Part shown: positions 7,123-14,545 of the stretch, piece by piece
How the letters are laid out: every line of letters begins with the position of its first letter
Position numbering within the stretch: the first letter of the stretch is position 1
Origin: DASRHK01 sp035650495
GTDB taxonomy: Bacteria; Pseudomonadota; Gammaproteobacteria; Nevskiales; Nevskiaceae
DNA length: 20,405 nt
Direction of reading: 5' to 3'
NCBI GenBank assembly: GCA_035650495.1
Contig: DASRHK010000003.1
Coordinates: forward strand, 1 to 20,405
Made by a program: the position numbers and the translations under genes
Notes under the pieces: model-generated
Told to the model about the DNA's origin: nothing
Seen by the model: only the letters and a program-made list of their open reading frames with translations
The model's database searches: none

Positions 7123-7725
7123 TCAACGCTTCGCGGCATTCTCCCACAGATCGAGCTGCGCGGAACCTGACTGCTTGGCCATCTCGGGCTCCAGTTTGAA
7201 GCGTCCGATCACGCGATATTCGGCCGGCTGCGGCTGCAGCTGGCTGCGCACCAGGACGAACTCGGACACCGCCCAGCGGATCGGCTCGATCGGCGTCGGC
7301 GCGAGCGGCTTGCCCGCGTCGCGCATGATGGTGACGTGCGGCGTGAACGTCTTGAGGTCGTAGCTCACGCCGGCGACGCGCAGCCGCGCCCGCAGCGCGT
7401 CGTGCAGCGCGATCGCCTCGCGCGCCGCCTGCGACGAGCCGAGCCACCACAGCTTCGATCGGCGCGAGAACGTTCCGGCGCGATCGATCGTGACCGTGAA
7501 CGGATCGGCCTTGAGCAGGCTGGCGATCTGCATTGCGGCCGCTTCTTCCTGGCCCGGGACCGCATCGCCGAGGAATAGGAGCGTGGCGTGCAGTCGCTCG
7601 GGCCGCTCGAGCCGGCCGCCGGGTTGCAGGCGCGCTTGCAGCTTGCGGGCGGCGTCGGCGAGGGCGGCACGCGTCGCGTCGTCGGGCCAGAGTGCAAAGA
7701 AAAGGCGATTGGGCTCGGCGCTCAT
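7123..7725 (-). CDS. thpR: RNA 2',3'-cyclic phosphodiesterase (LigT/ThpR, 2H family)
   Basis: 200 residues. It carries both HxT signatures of the 2H phosphoesterase superfamily: HATL (46-49) and HVTI (130-133). The opening RLFFALWPDDATRAAL is the family N-terminus. The enzyme opens 2',3'-cyclic phosphates to 2'-phosphates and was first described as a tRNA 2'-5' ligase. The start is ATG 7725 (MSAEPN); ATG 7731, which overlaps the pncC stop by one base, is also possible and would add two residues. It lies between pncC and recA on the same strand. The same reading frame stays open far upstream through pncC, but that part has no family similarity. Confidence 0.9.
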   Translation of the reverse strand: MSAEPNRLFFALWPDDATRAALADAARKLQARLQPGGRLERPERLHATLLFLGDAVPGQEEAAAMQIASLLKADPFTVTIDRAGTFSRRSKLWWLGSSQAAREAIALHDALRARLRVAGVSYDLKTFTPHVTIMRDAGKPLAPTPIEPIRWAVSEFVLVRSQLQPQPAEYRVIGRFKLEPEMAKQSGSAQLDLWENAAKR

Positions 7726-7730
7726 GTGCA

Positions 7731-8204
7731 TCAGGCCAGCGCGGCGTCCAGCATCGCGAGCGCTGCCTCGGCCGATTGCCGCCGGATGCTTTCGCGGTCG
7801 CCACTGAACAGGAAGTGCCGCGCTTCCACCGCACCGGCCTGGGCGACGCCGATCCAGACCGTTCCGACCGGCTTGTCCTTCGAGCCGCCGCCAGGGCCGG
7901 CGATGCCCGTGACGGAGACCGCCCATTGGACCGGTGCTTGCTGCAGCAATCCGCGCGCCATCGCTTCGGCGCACTCCCGGCTCACGGCGCCGCTGCGATC
8001 CAGCACCTTCTGCGGGACGCCGAGCAGCTCGACCTTCGCGCGATTGGAGTAGGTCACGACGCCGCGCTCGAACCATTCGGAGCTGCCTGCGATGCTGGTG
8101 AGCAGCTGCGCGATCAGGCCGCCCGTGCACGATTCCGCCGTCGCGAGCCATTGCTTGCGAGCGAGCAGGCGTCCGGCGATGCCGGGGATGAGCGTGGAGT
8201 CCAT
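7731..8204 (-). CDS. pncC: Nicotinamide-nucleotide amidohydrolase (stand-alone CinA C-terminal domain)
   Basis: 157 residues, the length of the single-domain PncC/YgaD form. It deamidates NMN to nicotinate mononucleotide and recycles the pyridine nucleotide released by NAD-dependent DNA ligase. TAESCTGG (22-29, catalytic Ser25), GVVTYSNRAKVELLGV and VTGIAGPGGGS (98-108) are diagnostic. ATG 8204 has no strong ribosome binding site. Its place upstream of recA mirrors the common cinA-recA linkage in bacteria. The N-terminal half of full-length CinA is absent and there is no trace of it upstream, where alkA runs the other way. Confidence 0.94.
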   Translation of the reverse strand: MDSTLIPGIAGRLLARKQWLATAESCTGGLIAQLLTSIAGSSEWFERGVVTYSNRAKVELLGVPQKVLDRSGAVSRECAEAMARGLLQQAPVQWAVSVTGIAGPGGGSKDKPVGTVWIGVAQAGAVEARHFLFSGDRESIRRQSAEAALAMLDAALA

Positions 8205-8281
8205 GCGCGAACATTAGCGCGGAAATTGGACCGCAAGAAACGCAAAGACAGCGGCTGGCGCGAGGCCGCACACTGCGCGCC

Positions 8282-9148
8282 ATGAACGACATCGTCCGAT
8301 CGACCCTGCGCTACACGCCGCCGCTCGCCTGGCGTGCGTTCAGCCAGTTCCTGGCCGGACGCAGCGCGGCGTCGGTCGAGTCGATCCATGACGGTCGTTA
8401 TTGGCGAACTGTTCGCCTCAACGGCGTGAAGGGCTGGATCAGCGTCGGGCCTTCGAAAGATCCGAAGACGCTGAGCTTGCGGTTCCCGGCGGCGCTCGCG
8501 CCGCACGCGAAAGAGCTGCGCACGCGGCTGCAGAACAGCTTCGACCTCGCGGCCGACCCGATCGCGATCGACCGGGACCTGTCGCGCGACAAGCTGCTGC
8601 GTCCGCTGATCGCGCGCACGCCCGGACTGCGCGTGCCCGGCGCGTTCGACGGCCTAGAGCTCGCGGTCCGCGCCGTGCTCGGCCAGCGGATCAGCGTGAA
8701 GGTGGCGACGATCCTCGCCGGCAAGATCGCCGCGTACTTCGGCGAGACCGTCGAGACACCGAATCCGGAATTGCGCTTCGTGTTCCCCAGCGCCGACCGG
8801 CTTGCCGACGCAAGTTCGGCGCAGCTGCGCGGCATCGGGCTCGGCGGTCCGCCGGTCGAGGCGATCCGGTCGCTCGCGATCGCCGTCGCCGAAAATCGAT
8901 TGACGCTGCAACCGGGGCCGCGCGCAGAGCACGAACTGGAGATGCTTCCGGAGCTGCCCGGGATCGGTCCGTGGACCGCGCAGTACATCGGCATGCGCGC
9001 GCTGCGGATGCCGGATGCATTCCCGCACTCCGATCTCGGCCTGGTCAAAGCGCTTGGGCTGACGCCAGCGAAAGTCCTGTCGCGCGCCGAAGCCTGGCGG
9101 CCGTGGCGCGCCTATGCCGCCGTTCATCTGTGGTCAACGTTGAGCTAG
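8282..9148 (+). CDS. alkA: DNA-3-methyladenine glycosylase II (AlkA type)
   Basis: 288 residues. It removes alkylated purines to start base-excision repair. The N-terminal AlkA_N domain begins LRYTPPLAWRAFSQFLAGR. The HhH-GPD core follows: ELAVRAVLGQRISVKVATILAGKIA, then the hairpin LPGIGPWTAQYI (225-236) and the catalytic Asp251 in PDAFPHSDLGL. There is no Ada methyl-acceptor or AraC-type domain, so this is the stand-alone enzyme rather than an Ada-AlkA fusion. It is divergent from pncC across a 77-bp gap in which I see no convincing promoter. ogt starts 5 bp after its stop, so the two repair genes should be co-expressed. Confidence 0.93.
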   Translation: MNDIVRSTLRYTPPLAWRAFSQFLAGRSAASVESIHDGRYWRTVRLNGVKGWISVGPSKDPKTLSLRFPAALAPHAKELRTRLQNSFDLAADPIAIDRDLSRDKLLRPLIARTPGLRVPGAFDGLELAVRAVLGQRISVKVATILAGKIAAYFGETVETPNPELRFVFPSADRLADASSAQLRGIGLGGPPVEAIRSLAIAVAENRLTLQPGPRAEHELEMLPELPGIGPWTAQYIGMRALRMPDAFPHSDLGLVKALGLTPAKVLSRAEAWRPWRAYAAVHLWSTLS

Positions 9149-9152
9149 AGAC

Positions 9153-9644
9153 ATGACGACGCAATACTTCACCCGCATCGCAAGCCCGATCGGTGATCTC
9201 CTGCTGGTCTCCGACGGTGACGCGCTGACCGCGCTGCACATGGAGCAGACGCGCTATCCGGTGGCGCTCTGGCCGAGCGCCCGCGAGGATCGCAGGGTGT
9301 TCAAGCCGGCGATCGCGCAGCTGGAAGCCTATTTCGCCGGCGAGCTGCGCGACTTCGATCTGCCGCTCGCACCCGCTGGCACGCCGTTCCAGATGCGCGT
9401 GTGGAAAGCGCTGCGCGCGATCCCGTTCGGCGAGACGCAGAGCTACGGCGAGCTCGCGAATGATCTCGGCGATCGCAATGCCTCACGCGCGGTCGGGCTC
9501 GCCAATGGGCGCAATCCCATCGGCATCGTCGTGCCGTGCCATCGCGTGATCGGCGCGAATGGGGCGCTCACCGGCTATGGCGGCGGGATCGAGCGCAAGC
9601 GCTGGCTGCTCGCGCACGAGAAGCGCGTCGCGCAAGGGATTTGA
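9153..9644 (+). CDS. ogt: Methylated-DNA-protein-cysteine methyltransferase
   Basis: 163 residues. A suicide enzyme that moves alkyl groups from O6-alkylguanine (and O4-alkylthymine) to its own cysteine. The active site is PCHRV (128-132, Cys129), followed by GALTGYGGGIERKRWLLAHE. The DNA-binding helix-turn-helix lies in YGELANDLGDRNASRAVGLANGRNP, and the small N-terminal ribonuclease-like domain covers about the first 75 residues. Length fits Ogt rather than the longer Ada. It lies between alkA (4-bp gap) and an EamA transporter (3-bp gap). Together with AlkA it covers both major classes of alkylation damage. Confidence 0.95.
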   Translation: MTTQYFTRIASPIGDLLLVSDGDALTALHMEQTRYPVALWPSAREDRRVFKPAIAQLEAYFAGELRDFDLPLAPAGTPFQMRVWKALRAIPFGETQSYGELANDLGDRNASRAVGLANGRNPIGIVVPCHRVIGANGALTGYGGGIERKRWLLAHEKRVAQGI

Positions 9645-9647
9645 ACG

Positions 9648-10538
9648 ATGCGCACTTCGCACGTCGTCGGGCTCGTCGTCCTCGCCGCGATCTGGGGCGG
9701 GTCGTTCATCTTCATGCGCGTGCTCGCCCCGGTGCTCGGGCCGATCGCGACCACCGATCTGCGCGTGCTGATCGCAGGCGCGGCGCTGCTCGTCTACATG
9801 CGCTCACGCGGATTGCCGCTGCACTTCGCGCGCTACGCGAGGGAATATTTCGTCGTCGGGCTCGCGAACACGGCGATCCCGTTCTGCTTGTTCGCATACT
9901 CCGCGCTGCACATTCCCGCTGCGTACTCGGCGGTCGCGAACTCGACGTCGCCGCTGTTCGGCGCGCTGTTCTCCGCGCTGTGGCTCGCGGAGCCGCTGAC
10001 CTCGCGCAAGGTCGCGGGACTCGTCGCCGGCATCAGCGGGGTCGCGCTGATCGGCGAGGCGGGCGGGGCGCAGGCGAGCGGATCGGTGCTGGCCACGTCG
10101 CTCGGCGCGTGCCTGATCGCCGCGATCAGCTACTCGCTCACCGGCATCTACATCAAGAAATTCGTCCGCGGCCCGACGCCGATGGGCATTGCCACCGGCA
10201 GCCTGCTGATGGCCGGGCTGGTGCTGCTGCCGCTCGCGATCCTTTTCCCGCCGCCGGGGCAGATCAGCGCGCTGATCGTCGGCAACCTGCTCGGGCTGTC
10301 GCTGCTGTGCAGCGGCGTGGCGTACCTCATCTATTACTGGCTGATGGCCGACCTCGGTCCGACCAAGGCGCTGACGGTCACCTTTCTCATCCCGCCGTTC
10401 GGGATCCTGTGGGGCCTGATCTTCCTCGGCGAGCCGTTGACCTGGGCCATGGCCGCCGGCTGCGGGCTGGTCGTCGCCGGGACTTTGCTCGTGATCCGGG
10501 ACCGCCCGCTGCTGGCGCCAGTGGCAGCGACTCGGTAG
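9648..10538 (+). CDS. EamA/DMT-family transporter (predicted exporter)
   Basis: 296 residues, about ten hydrophobic segments in two EamA repeats. The first repeat opens LVVLAAIWGGSFIFMRV, and the second ends with the typical LGPTKALTVTFLIPPFGILWGLIFLGEPLTW. It is an inner-membrane drug/metabolite transporter; substrates in this family range from amino acids to purines and drugs and cannot be read from sequence. ATG 9648 follows AAGGG at 9634-9638, and the gene starts 3 bp after ogt, so it is almost certainly in the repair operon. It may export an alkylating compound, a damaged base or an unrelated metabolite; this is open. No clear terminator is seen after it. Confidence 0.88.
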   Translation: MRTSHVVGLVVLAAIWGGSFIFMRVLAPVLGPIATTDLRVLIAGAALLVYMRSRGLPLHFARYAREYFVVGLANTAIPFCLFAYSALHIPAAYSAVANSTSPLFGALFSALWLAEPLTSRKVAGLVAGISGVALIGEAGGAQASGSVLATSLGACLIAAISYSLTGIYIKKFVRGPTPMGIATGSLLMAGLVLLPLAILFPPPGQISALIVGNLLGLSLLCSGVAYLIYYWLMADLGPTKALTVTFLIPPFGILWGLIFLGEPLTWAMAAGCGLVVAGTLLVIRDRPLLAPVAATR

Positions 10539-10580
10539 CGGCAAGGCACGGGAAACAACCAAAAAACCGGCTTCCCCCGT

Positions 10581-10638
10581 TTCGCTGCGCCGGGTCCGAC
10601 CGTTATACTTGACGCGATCTGCGCGGCAATCTTCGAAT
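10581..10638 (+). promoter_or_regulatory. Candidate promoters of the petABC operon
   Basis: TATACT (10604-10609) is a good -10; the element 17 bp upstream, TTCGCT (10581-10586), is poor. Overlapping it, TTGACG (10609-10614) is a good -35, with TCGAAT (10633-10638) 18 bp on as -10. Both lie in the 118-bp gap before petA. GGGGAT before ATG 10657 is the likely ribosome binding site. Confidence 0.4.
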
Positions 10639-10656
10639 CACGGGGATAAGAATTAA

Positions 10657-11262
10657 ATGAGCACTGAAGGCGTGGACGCCAGCCGGCGCCGCTTCCTGAC
10701 CCTGACGACCAGCGTGGTAGGCGGCGCAGGCATCGTGGCCTGGGCCCTGCCGTTCCTGGCATCGCTGAAACCGAGCGCCAGGGCGCAAGCCGCCGGCGCA
10801 CCGGTCAAGATCGAGAACATCGACAAGATCGAGGCCGGCCAGCAGGTGGTCTACACCTGGCGCCAGAAGCCGATCTTCGTCGTGCATCGCACGCCGGAGA
10901 TGCTCGAGAGCCTGAAGAAAGTCGAGGGCGACCTGGTCGATCCGCAGTCGTCGATGGATCAGCAGCCCGAGTACGCCAAGAACGAGACGCGCTCGATCAA
11001 GCCCGAGTACCTGGTCCTGATCGGCACCTGCACACACCTCGGGTGCCTGCCGAAATTCCGGCCCGACCATCCCGCGCCGGAGATCAAGCAGGACTGGCAG
11101 GGCGGCTATTTCTGCCCGTGCCACGGCTCCAAGTTCGATCTCGCCGGACGCGTCATCACCGGCTCGCCGGCGCCGAAGAACCTCGCCGTGCCGCCCTATC
11201 GTTTCGCCGACGACAAGACGCTGATCATCGGCGAGGACGCCGAGCAGAAGGGAGCCGCCTGA
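10657..11262 (+). CDS. petA: Ubiquinol-cytochrome c reductase, Rieske iron-sulfur subunit
   Basis: 201 residues. It takes the first electron from ubiquinol at the Qo site and passes it to cytochrome c1. A Tat-type signal/anchor SRRRFL (9-14) precedes one membrane segment (VVGGAGIVAWALPFLASL). The 2Fe-2S cluster ligands are in CTHLGC (125-130) and CPCHGS (153-158): Cys125, His127, Cys153 and His156, with Cys130 and Cys155 forming the disulfide. The linker with ARAQAAGAPV is the flexible hinge. The stop TGA overlaps the petB ATG by one base, so translation is coupled. Expected in the inner membrane with the head domain in the periplasm. Confidence 0.97.
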   Translation: MSTEGVDASRRRFLTLTTSVVGGAGIVAWALPFLASLKPSARAQAAGAPVKIENIDKIEAGQQVVYTWRQKPIFVVHRTPEMLESLKKVEGDLVDPQSSMDQQPEYAKNETRSIKPEYLVLIGTCTHLGCLPKFRPDHPAPEIKQDWQGGYFCPCHGSKFDLAGRVITGSPAPKNLAVPPYRFADDKTLIIGEDAEQKGAA

Positions 11263-12515
11263 TGGCCATCGTGCCCAATCCGCACAAGACCACCGGCTTC
11301 CTCGGCTGGATCGACGACCGCTTCCCGCTGACCAAGCTGTGGAAGGATCACATCAGCGAGTACTACGCGCCGAAGAACTTCAACTGGTGGTACACCTACG
11401 GCTCGCTCGCGCTGCTCGTGCTGGTGAACCAGCTGCTGTCGGGCATCTTCCTCGCGATGTTCTACAAGCCCGACGCCGCGACGGCCTACGACTCCGTGCA
11501 ATACATCATGCGCGACGTGTCGTGGGGCTACCTGATCCGCTACATGCATTCCACGGGCGCGTCGTTTTTCTTCATCGTGGTCTACCTGCACATGTTCCGC
11601 GGGCTCGTCTACGGATCGTCGCGCAAGCCGCGCGAGCTCATCTGGCTGTTCGGCTGTCTGATCTTCCTGTGCCTGATGGCGGAAGGCTTCTGCGGCTACG
11701 TGCTGCCGTGGGGCAACATGAGCTACTGGGGCGCGCAGGTGATCATCAACCTGTTCTCGACCATCCCGTTCGTCGGTGAAGACCTGTCGACCTGGATCCG
11801 CGGCGACTTCTCGATCGCCGATGCGACGCTCAATCGGCTGTTCTCGCTGCACGTCGTGGCGTTGCCGTTCGTGCTCGTCGGTCTCGTCATCGCGCACCTG
11901 ATGGCGCTGCATGAAGTCGGCTCGAACAATCCCGATGGCATCGAGATCAAGAAGAAGAAGGACCCGGCGACCGGCATCCCGCTCGACGGCGTCGCCTTCC
12001 ATCCGTACTACACGGTGAAGGACATCTACGGCGTCACCATCTTCCTGATCGTGTTCTTCGCGGTGATCTTCTTCGCGCCGGACGGCAGCGGCTACATGCT
12101 GGAGAAGGCGAACTTCACGCCGGCCAATCCGCTGGTGACGCCGGAGGAGATCACGCCGGCCTGGTACTTCGGCGCGTTCTACGCGATGCTGCGCGCGACG
12201 CCGTCGTTCTGGGGCACGCAGATCTGGGGCGTGATCGTGATGTTCGGAGCGGTGGTCGTGCTGTTCTTCCTGCCCTGGCTCGATCGCTCGCCAGTGAAGT
12301 CGATCCGCTACAAGGGACCGATCTTCAAGCTCGCCGTCGCGGGATTCGTCGTCGCGTTCGTGATGCTGCAGTACCTCGGCATGGAGCCGCCGAACCCGAC
12401 GCGCACCCTGTTCGCGCGCATCGGCACCATCTACTACCTCGCGTTCTTCCTGCTGATGCCGTGGTACAGCCGCGTCGACACCACCAAGCCGGAACCGGAA
12501 AGGGTGACGGGATGA
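11262..12515 (+). CDS. petB: Cytochrome b subunit of the bc1 complex
   Basis: 417 residues. The membrane core of complex III, holding hemes bL and bH and both quinone sites. Helix B carries the heme histidines in MHSTGASFFFIVVYLHMF (14 apart). Helix D carries SLHVVALPFVLVGLVIAHL (15 apart, one more than in alphaproteobacterial and mitochondrial cytochrome b). The segment LHEVGSNNPDGIEIKKKKD is typical of beta/gammaproteobacteria. The Qo motif, normally PEWY, is PAWY here (299-302). The start at 11262 is chosen because MAIVPNPHKTTGFLGWIDDRFPL fits the family and overlaps the petA stop; the open frame upstream is petA in another frame. The stop overlaps petC by 4 bp. Confidence 0.97.
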   Translation: MAIVPNPHKTTGFLGWIDDRFPLTKLWKDHISEYYAPKNFNWWYTYGSLALLVLVNQLLSGIFLAMFYKPDAATAYDSVQYIMRDVSWGYLIRYMHSTGASFFFIVVYLHMFRGLVYGSSRKPRELIWLFGCLIFLCLMAEGFCGYVLPWGNMSYWGAQVIINLFSTIPFVGEDLSTWIRGDFSIADATLNRLFSLHVVALPFVLVGLVIAHLMALHEVGSNNPDGIEIKKKKDPATGIPLDGVAFHPYYTVKDIYGVTIFLIVFFAVIFFAPDGSGYMLEKANFTPANPLVTPEEITPAWYFGAFYAMLRATPSFWGTQIWGVIVMFGAVVVLFFLPWLDRSPVKSIRYKGPIFKLAVAGFVVAFVMLQYLGMEPPNPTRTLFARIGTIYYLAFFLLMPWYSRVDTTKPEPERVTG

Positions 12516-13252
12516 GCCGCAGTCTTCCGCTATCGCTCCTGCTGTTGTCGCTCGCGACGCCGGCGCTCGCCGGCGAGGCCATGCCGTACGCGGTGAAGCT
12601 CGATCGCGGCAACACCGCGTCGCTGCAGCGCGGCGCGCGCAACTTCATGAACTACTGCTCCGGCTGTCACGGCATGCAGTACCTGCGCTACAACCGTCTG
12701 GGCAAGGACCTCAACATCCCCGAGGACGTGCTGAAGAAGAATCTGATGTTCACCACCGATAAGGTCGGCGACCAGATCCATTCGGCGATGCCGGCGGCGC
12801 AGGCCGCCGACTGGTTCGGGAAGCAGCCGCCCGACCTCACGCTCGAGACACGCGCGCGCGGCGCCGATTGGGTCTACAACTATCTGCTCACGTTCTATCT
12901 CGACCCGAAGCGTCCGAACGGCGTCAACAACCTGATGCTGCCGAACGTGTCGATGCCGCACGTGCTGTGGGAGCTGCAGGGCTTCCAGAAGCCCGCCGGC
13001 GAGAAGGAAGAGAAGGGCGAGGGTGCCGGCGAAGAGCACAAGCCGAAGTACGAGCTTGCGCAGCAGGGCTCGCTGTCGCCCGAGGAATACCGCAAGTGGG
13101 TCGCGGATCTCGTCAACTTCATGGACTACGCGGCGGAGCCCGAGAAGGCCGAGCGCGTGACCATCGGCGTCCGCGTGCTGCTCTACCTGGTGGTGGTCCT
13201 GCTGCCGCTGACCTATCTGTTGAAGCGCGAGTACTGGAAAGACGTCCACTGA
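12512..13252 (+). CDS. petC: Cytochrome c1 subunit of the bc1 complex
   Basis: 246 residues. It receives electrons from the Rieske protein and reduces soluble cytochrome c. A Sec signal peptide ends near ALAGEA (20-23). Heme c attaches at CSGCH (49-53), and Met148 in NVSMPHVLW is the likely sixth ligand. A charged, low-complexity stretch rich in Lys, Glu and Gly lies at about 162-178, before SLSPEEYRKWVADLVNFM. A C-terminal anchor (216-236) is followed by the family ending KREYWKDVH. The ATG overlaps the petB stop as ATGA, completing the coupled petABC set. sspA follows after 10 bp. Confidence 0.97.
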   Translation: MSRSLPLSLLLLSLATPALAGEAMPYAVKLDRGNTASLQRGARNFMNYCSGCHGMQYLRYNRLGKDLNIPEDVLKKNLMFTTDKVGDQIHSAMPAAQAADWFGKQPPDLTLETRARGADWVYNYLLTFYLDPKRPNGVNNLMLPNVSMPHVLWELQGFQKPAGEKEEKGEGAGEEHKPKYELAQQGSLSPEEYRKWVADLVNFMDYAAEPEKAERVTIGVRVLLYLVVVLLPLTYLLKREYWKDVH

Positions 13253-13262
13253 CGGAGTGCCC

Positions 13263-13937
13263 ATGAGCGGTTCTGTGCCCGCAAGGACGCGCACGCCTCC
13301 CAAGCCGGTCGTGATGCCGACCGCCACGCGCGCCGGCCTCACGCTCTACACGCACGCCGAGGACTGGGCCTGTCACTGGGTCCGCTTCGTGATCGCGGAG
13401 AAGGACATCGACGGCCTGCGCATCGAGCTGGTGAAGCCAGGCGTCGCCAGCGAAGACCTGCTCGTGCTCAATCCTTCGCAAGGCGTGCCGACGCTCGCGG
13501 ATCGCGAAGTCGTGCTCACCGAGGCGCAGATCATGATCGAGTACCTCGACGAGCGTTACCCGCATCCGCCGCTGATGCCGGTCGAGCCGGCTGCGCGCGC
13601 GCGTCTGCGCTCGGCGCTGGTGCGGATGCGCCAGGACCTGTTCCCGGTGGTGCAGCAGATCCGCAGCGGTCCTGCGACCGTCGCGCAGAAGGCGCGCAAG
13701 ACGCTCGCCGAGGCGCTGCCCGCGATCGCCGCCCTGATCACGCCGCGCGGACATTTCCTGACCGGCGATTTCAACATGGCCGATTGCGCGTGGGCGACGC
13801 TGTTGTGGCGGCTGCCGTCGCTCGGCGTGAAGCCGGGCCCGGAGCTCAAGCTGCTGCAGAAATACGCGGACAAGCTGTTCGCGCGGCCGGCGTTCCACCA
13901 GAGCCTCACCGAAGCCGAGCGCGCGCTGCCGCGCTGA
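13263..13937 (+). CDS. sspA: Stringent starvation protein A (GST-fold, RNA polymerase-associated)
   Basis: 224 residues. It has the thioredoxin-like GST N-domain (LTLYTHAEDWACHWVRFVIAEKDID; NPSQGVPTLADREVVLTEAQIMIEYLDERYP) and a helical C-domain (GDFNMADCAWATLLWRL). SspA binds RNA polymerase and alters sigma-70 promoter use in stress, without transferase activity. ATG 13263 is chosen because GGAG (13254-13257) lies 5 nt before it; GTG 13257 and ATG 13314 are other options. The chosen start gives about 20 extra N-terminal residues (SGSVPARTRTPPKPV) compared with E. coli SspA, so 13314 cannot be ruled out. It is in line with petC and sspB, the usual order in this lineage. Confidence 0.92.
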   Translation: MSGSVPARTRTPPKPVVMPTATRAGLTLYTHAEDWACHWVRFVIAEKDIDGLRIELVKPGVASEDLLVLNPSQGVPTLADREVVLTEAQIMIEYLDERYPHPPLMPVEPAARARLRSALVRMRQDLFPVVQQIRSGPATVAQKARKTLAEALPAIAALITPRGHFLTGDFNMADCAWATLLWRLPSLGVKPGPELKLLQKYADKLFARPAFHQSLTEAERALPR

Positions 13938-13949
13938 TCGGCTCGACGC

Positions 13950-14369
13950 ATGTCGACTCCGCGCTCCCGACGGCCCTACCTGATCCGCGCGATCTACGAA
14001 TGGGCGAGCGACAACGGGCTGACGCCGCATTTGCTCGTCGCCGCCGACTATCCGGGCGTCACCGTGCCGCGCGAGTACGTCCAGGAAGGGCGCATCACGC
14101 TCAACATCAGCGCGATGGCGGTGCAGAGCCTCGATCTGCGCGCCGATCCGATCTGGTTCTCCGCGCGCTTCGCCGGACGCGAGTTCGCGGTGCAGATCCC
14201 GGTCGGCGCGGTGCTCGCGATCTTCGCGCGCGAGAACGGCGAAGGCATCATCTTCGGCGAAGTCGAGCCGCCGTCGCCCAAGGGCGACGCGCCACCGGCG
14301 GGACCCGCGGCGCCCGCCGCGCCGCACGGAAAAGGCAAGGGACGCGCGAAGCTTCGCGTGGTGAAGTAG
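13950..14369 (+). CDS. sspB: ClpXP protease specificity-enhancing factor SspB
   Basis: 139 residues. SspB tethers ssrA-tagged and other substrates to ClpX. The folded domain runs from RPYLIRAIYEWASDNGLTPHLLV to IPVGAVLAIFARENGEGIIF. A Pro/Ala/Gly-rich flexible tail follows, and the protein ends LRVVK, the conserved ClpX-binding tail. It starts 12 bp after sspA. A hairpin followed by eight T residues comes after the stop, so it is probably the last gene of the pet-ssp operon. Confidence 0.95.
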   Translation: MSTPRSRRPYLIRAIYEWASDNGLTPHLLVAADYPGVTVPREYVQEGRITLNISAMAVQSLDLRADPIWFSARFAGREFAVQIPVGAVLAIFARENGEGIIFGEVEPPSPKGDAPPAGPAAPAAPHGKGKGRAKLRVVK

Positions 14370-14378
14370 CGCTTCATC

Positions 14379-14415
14379 CTTCGCGCGCAACGCGCGAAGC
14401 GGCAGTATTTTTTTT
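14379..14415 (+). terminator. Probable terminator after sspB
   Basis: A perfect 9-bp stem CTTCGCGCG / CGCGCGAAG with a 3-nt loop (14379-14399) is followed by TTTTTTTT at 14408-14415. The 8-nt gap between stem and T-run is longer than ideal, so efficiency is uncertain, but it sits right after the operon's last gene. Confidence 0.6.
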
Positions 14416-14545
14416 CAGCGCGCGCTTGTAATTCTTGTCTATTTCAGCGGCTAGCTCCGTAGCGCACGATTGCGCGCACTGCTGAACGGGAGTCGTGCAG
14501 CAGGAAATTTCACAGCGTTCCCCCAAATGCGCACGGAGTTACAAA
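14416..14545 (+). other. 130-bp leader region of the lipoprotein gene
   Basis: No gene seen. It contains TGTAAT (14427-14432), a fair -10 without a matching -35, and an inverted repeat CTGCTG (14479-14484) / CAGCAG (14498-14503) around 13 nt. GGAG at 14535-14538 is the ribosome binding site for ATG 14546. AT-rich patches stand out from the flanking GC-rich genes, as expected for a promoter region. Confidence 0.4.

Noticed and set aside
7123..8292. 389-codon frame as a longer ThpR
   Set aside because: The upstream half is an out-of-frame reading of pncC; ThpR similarity starts at MSAEPNRLFFALWP.
9804..10562. 252-codon minus-strand frame opposite the EamA gene
   Set aside because: Composition of Arg/Gln/Asp repeats with no domain; the sense strand encodes a clear ten-helix transporter.
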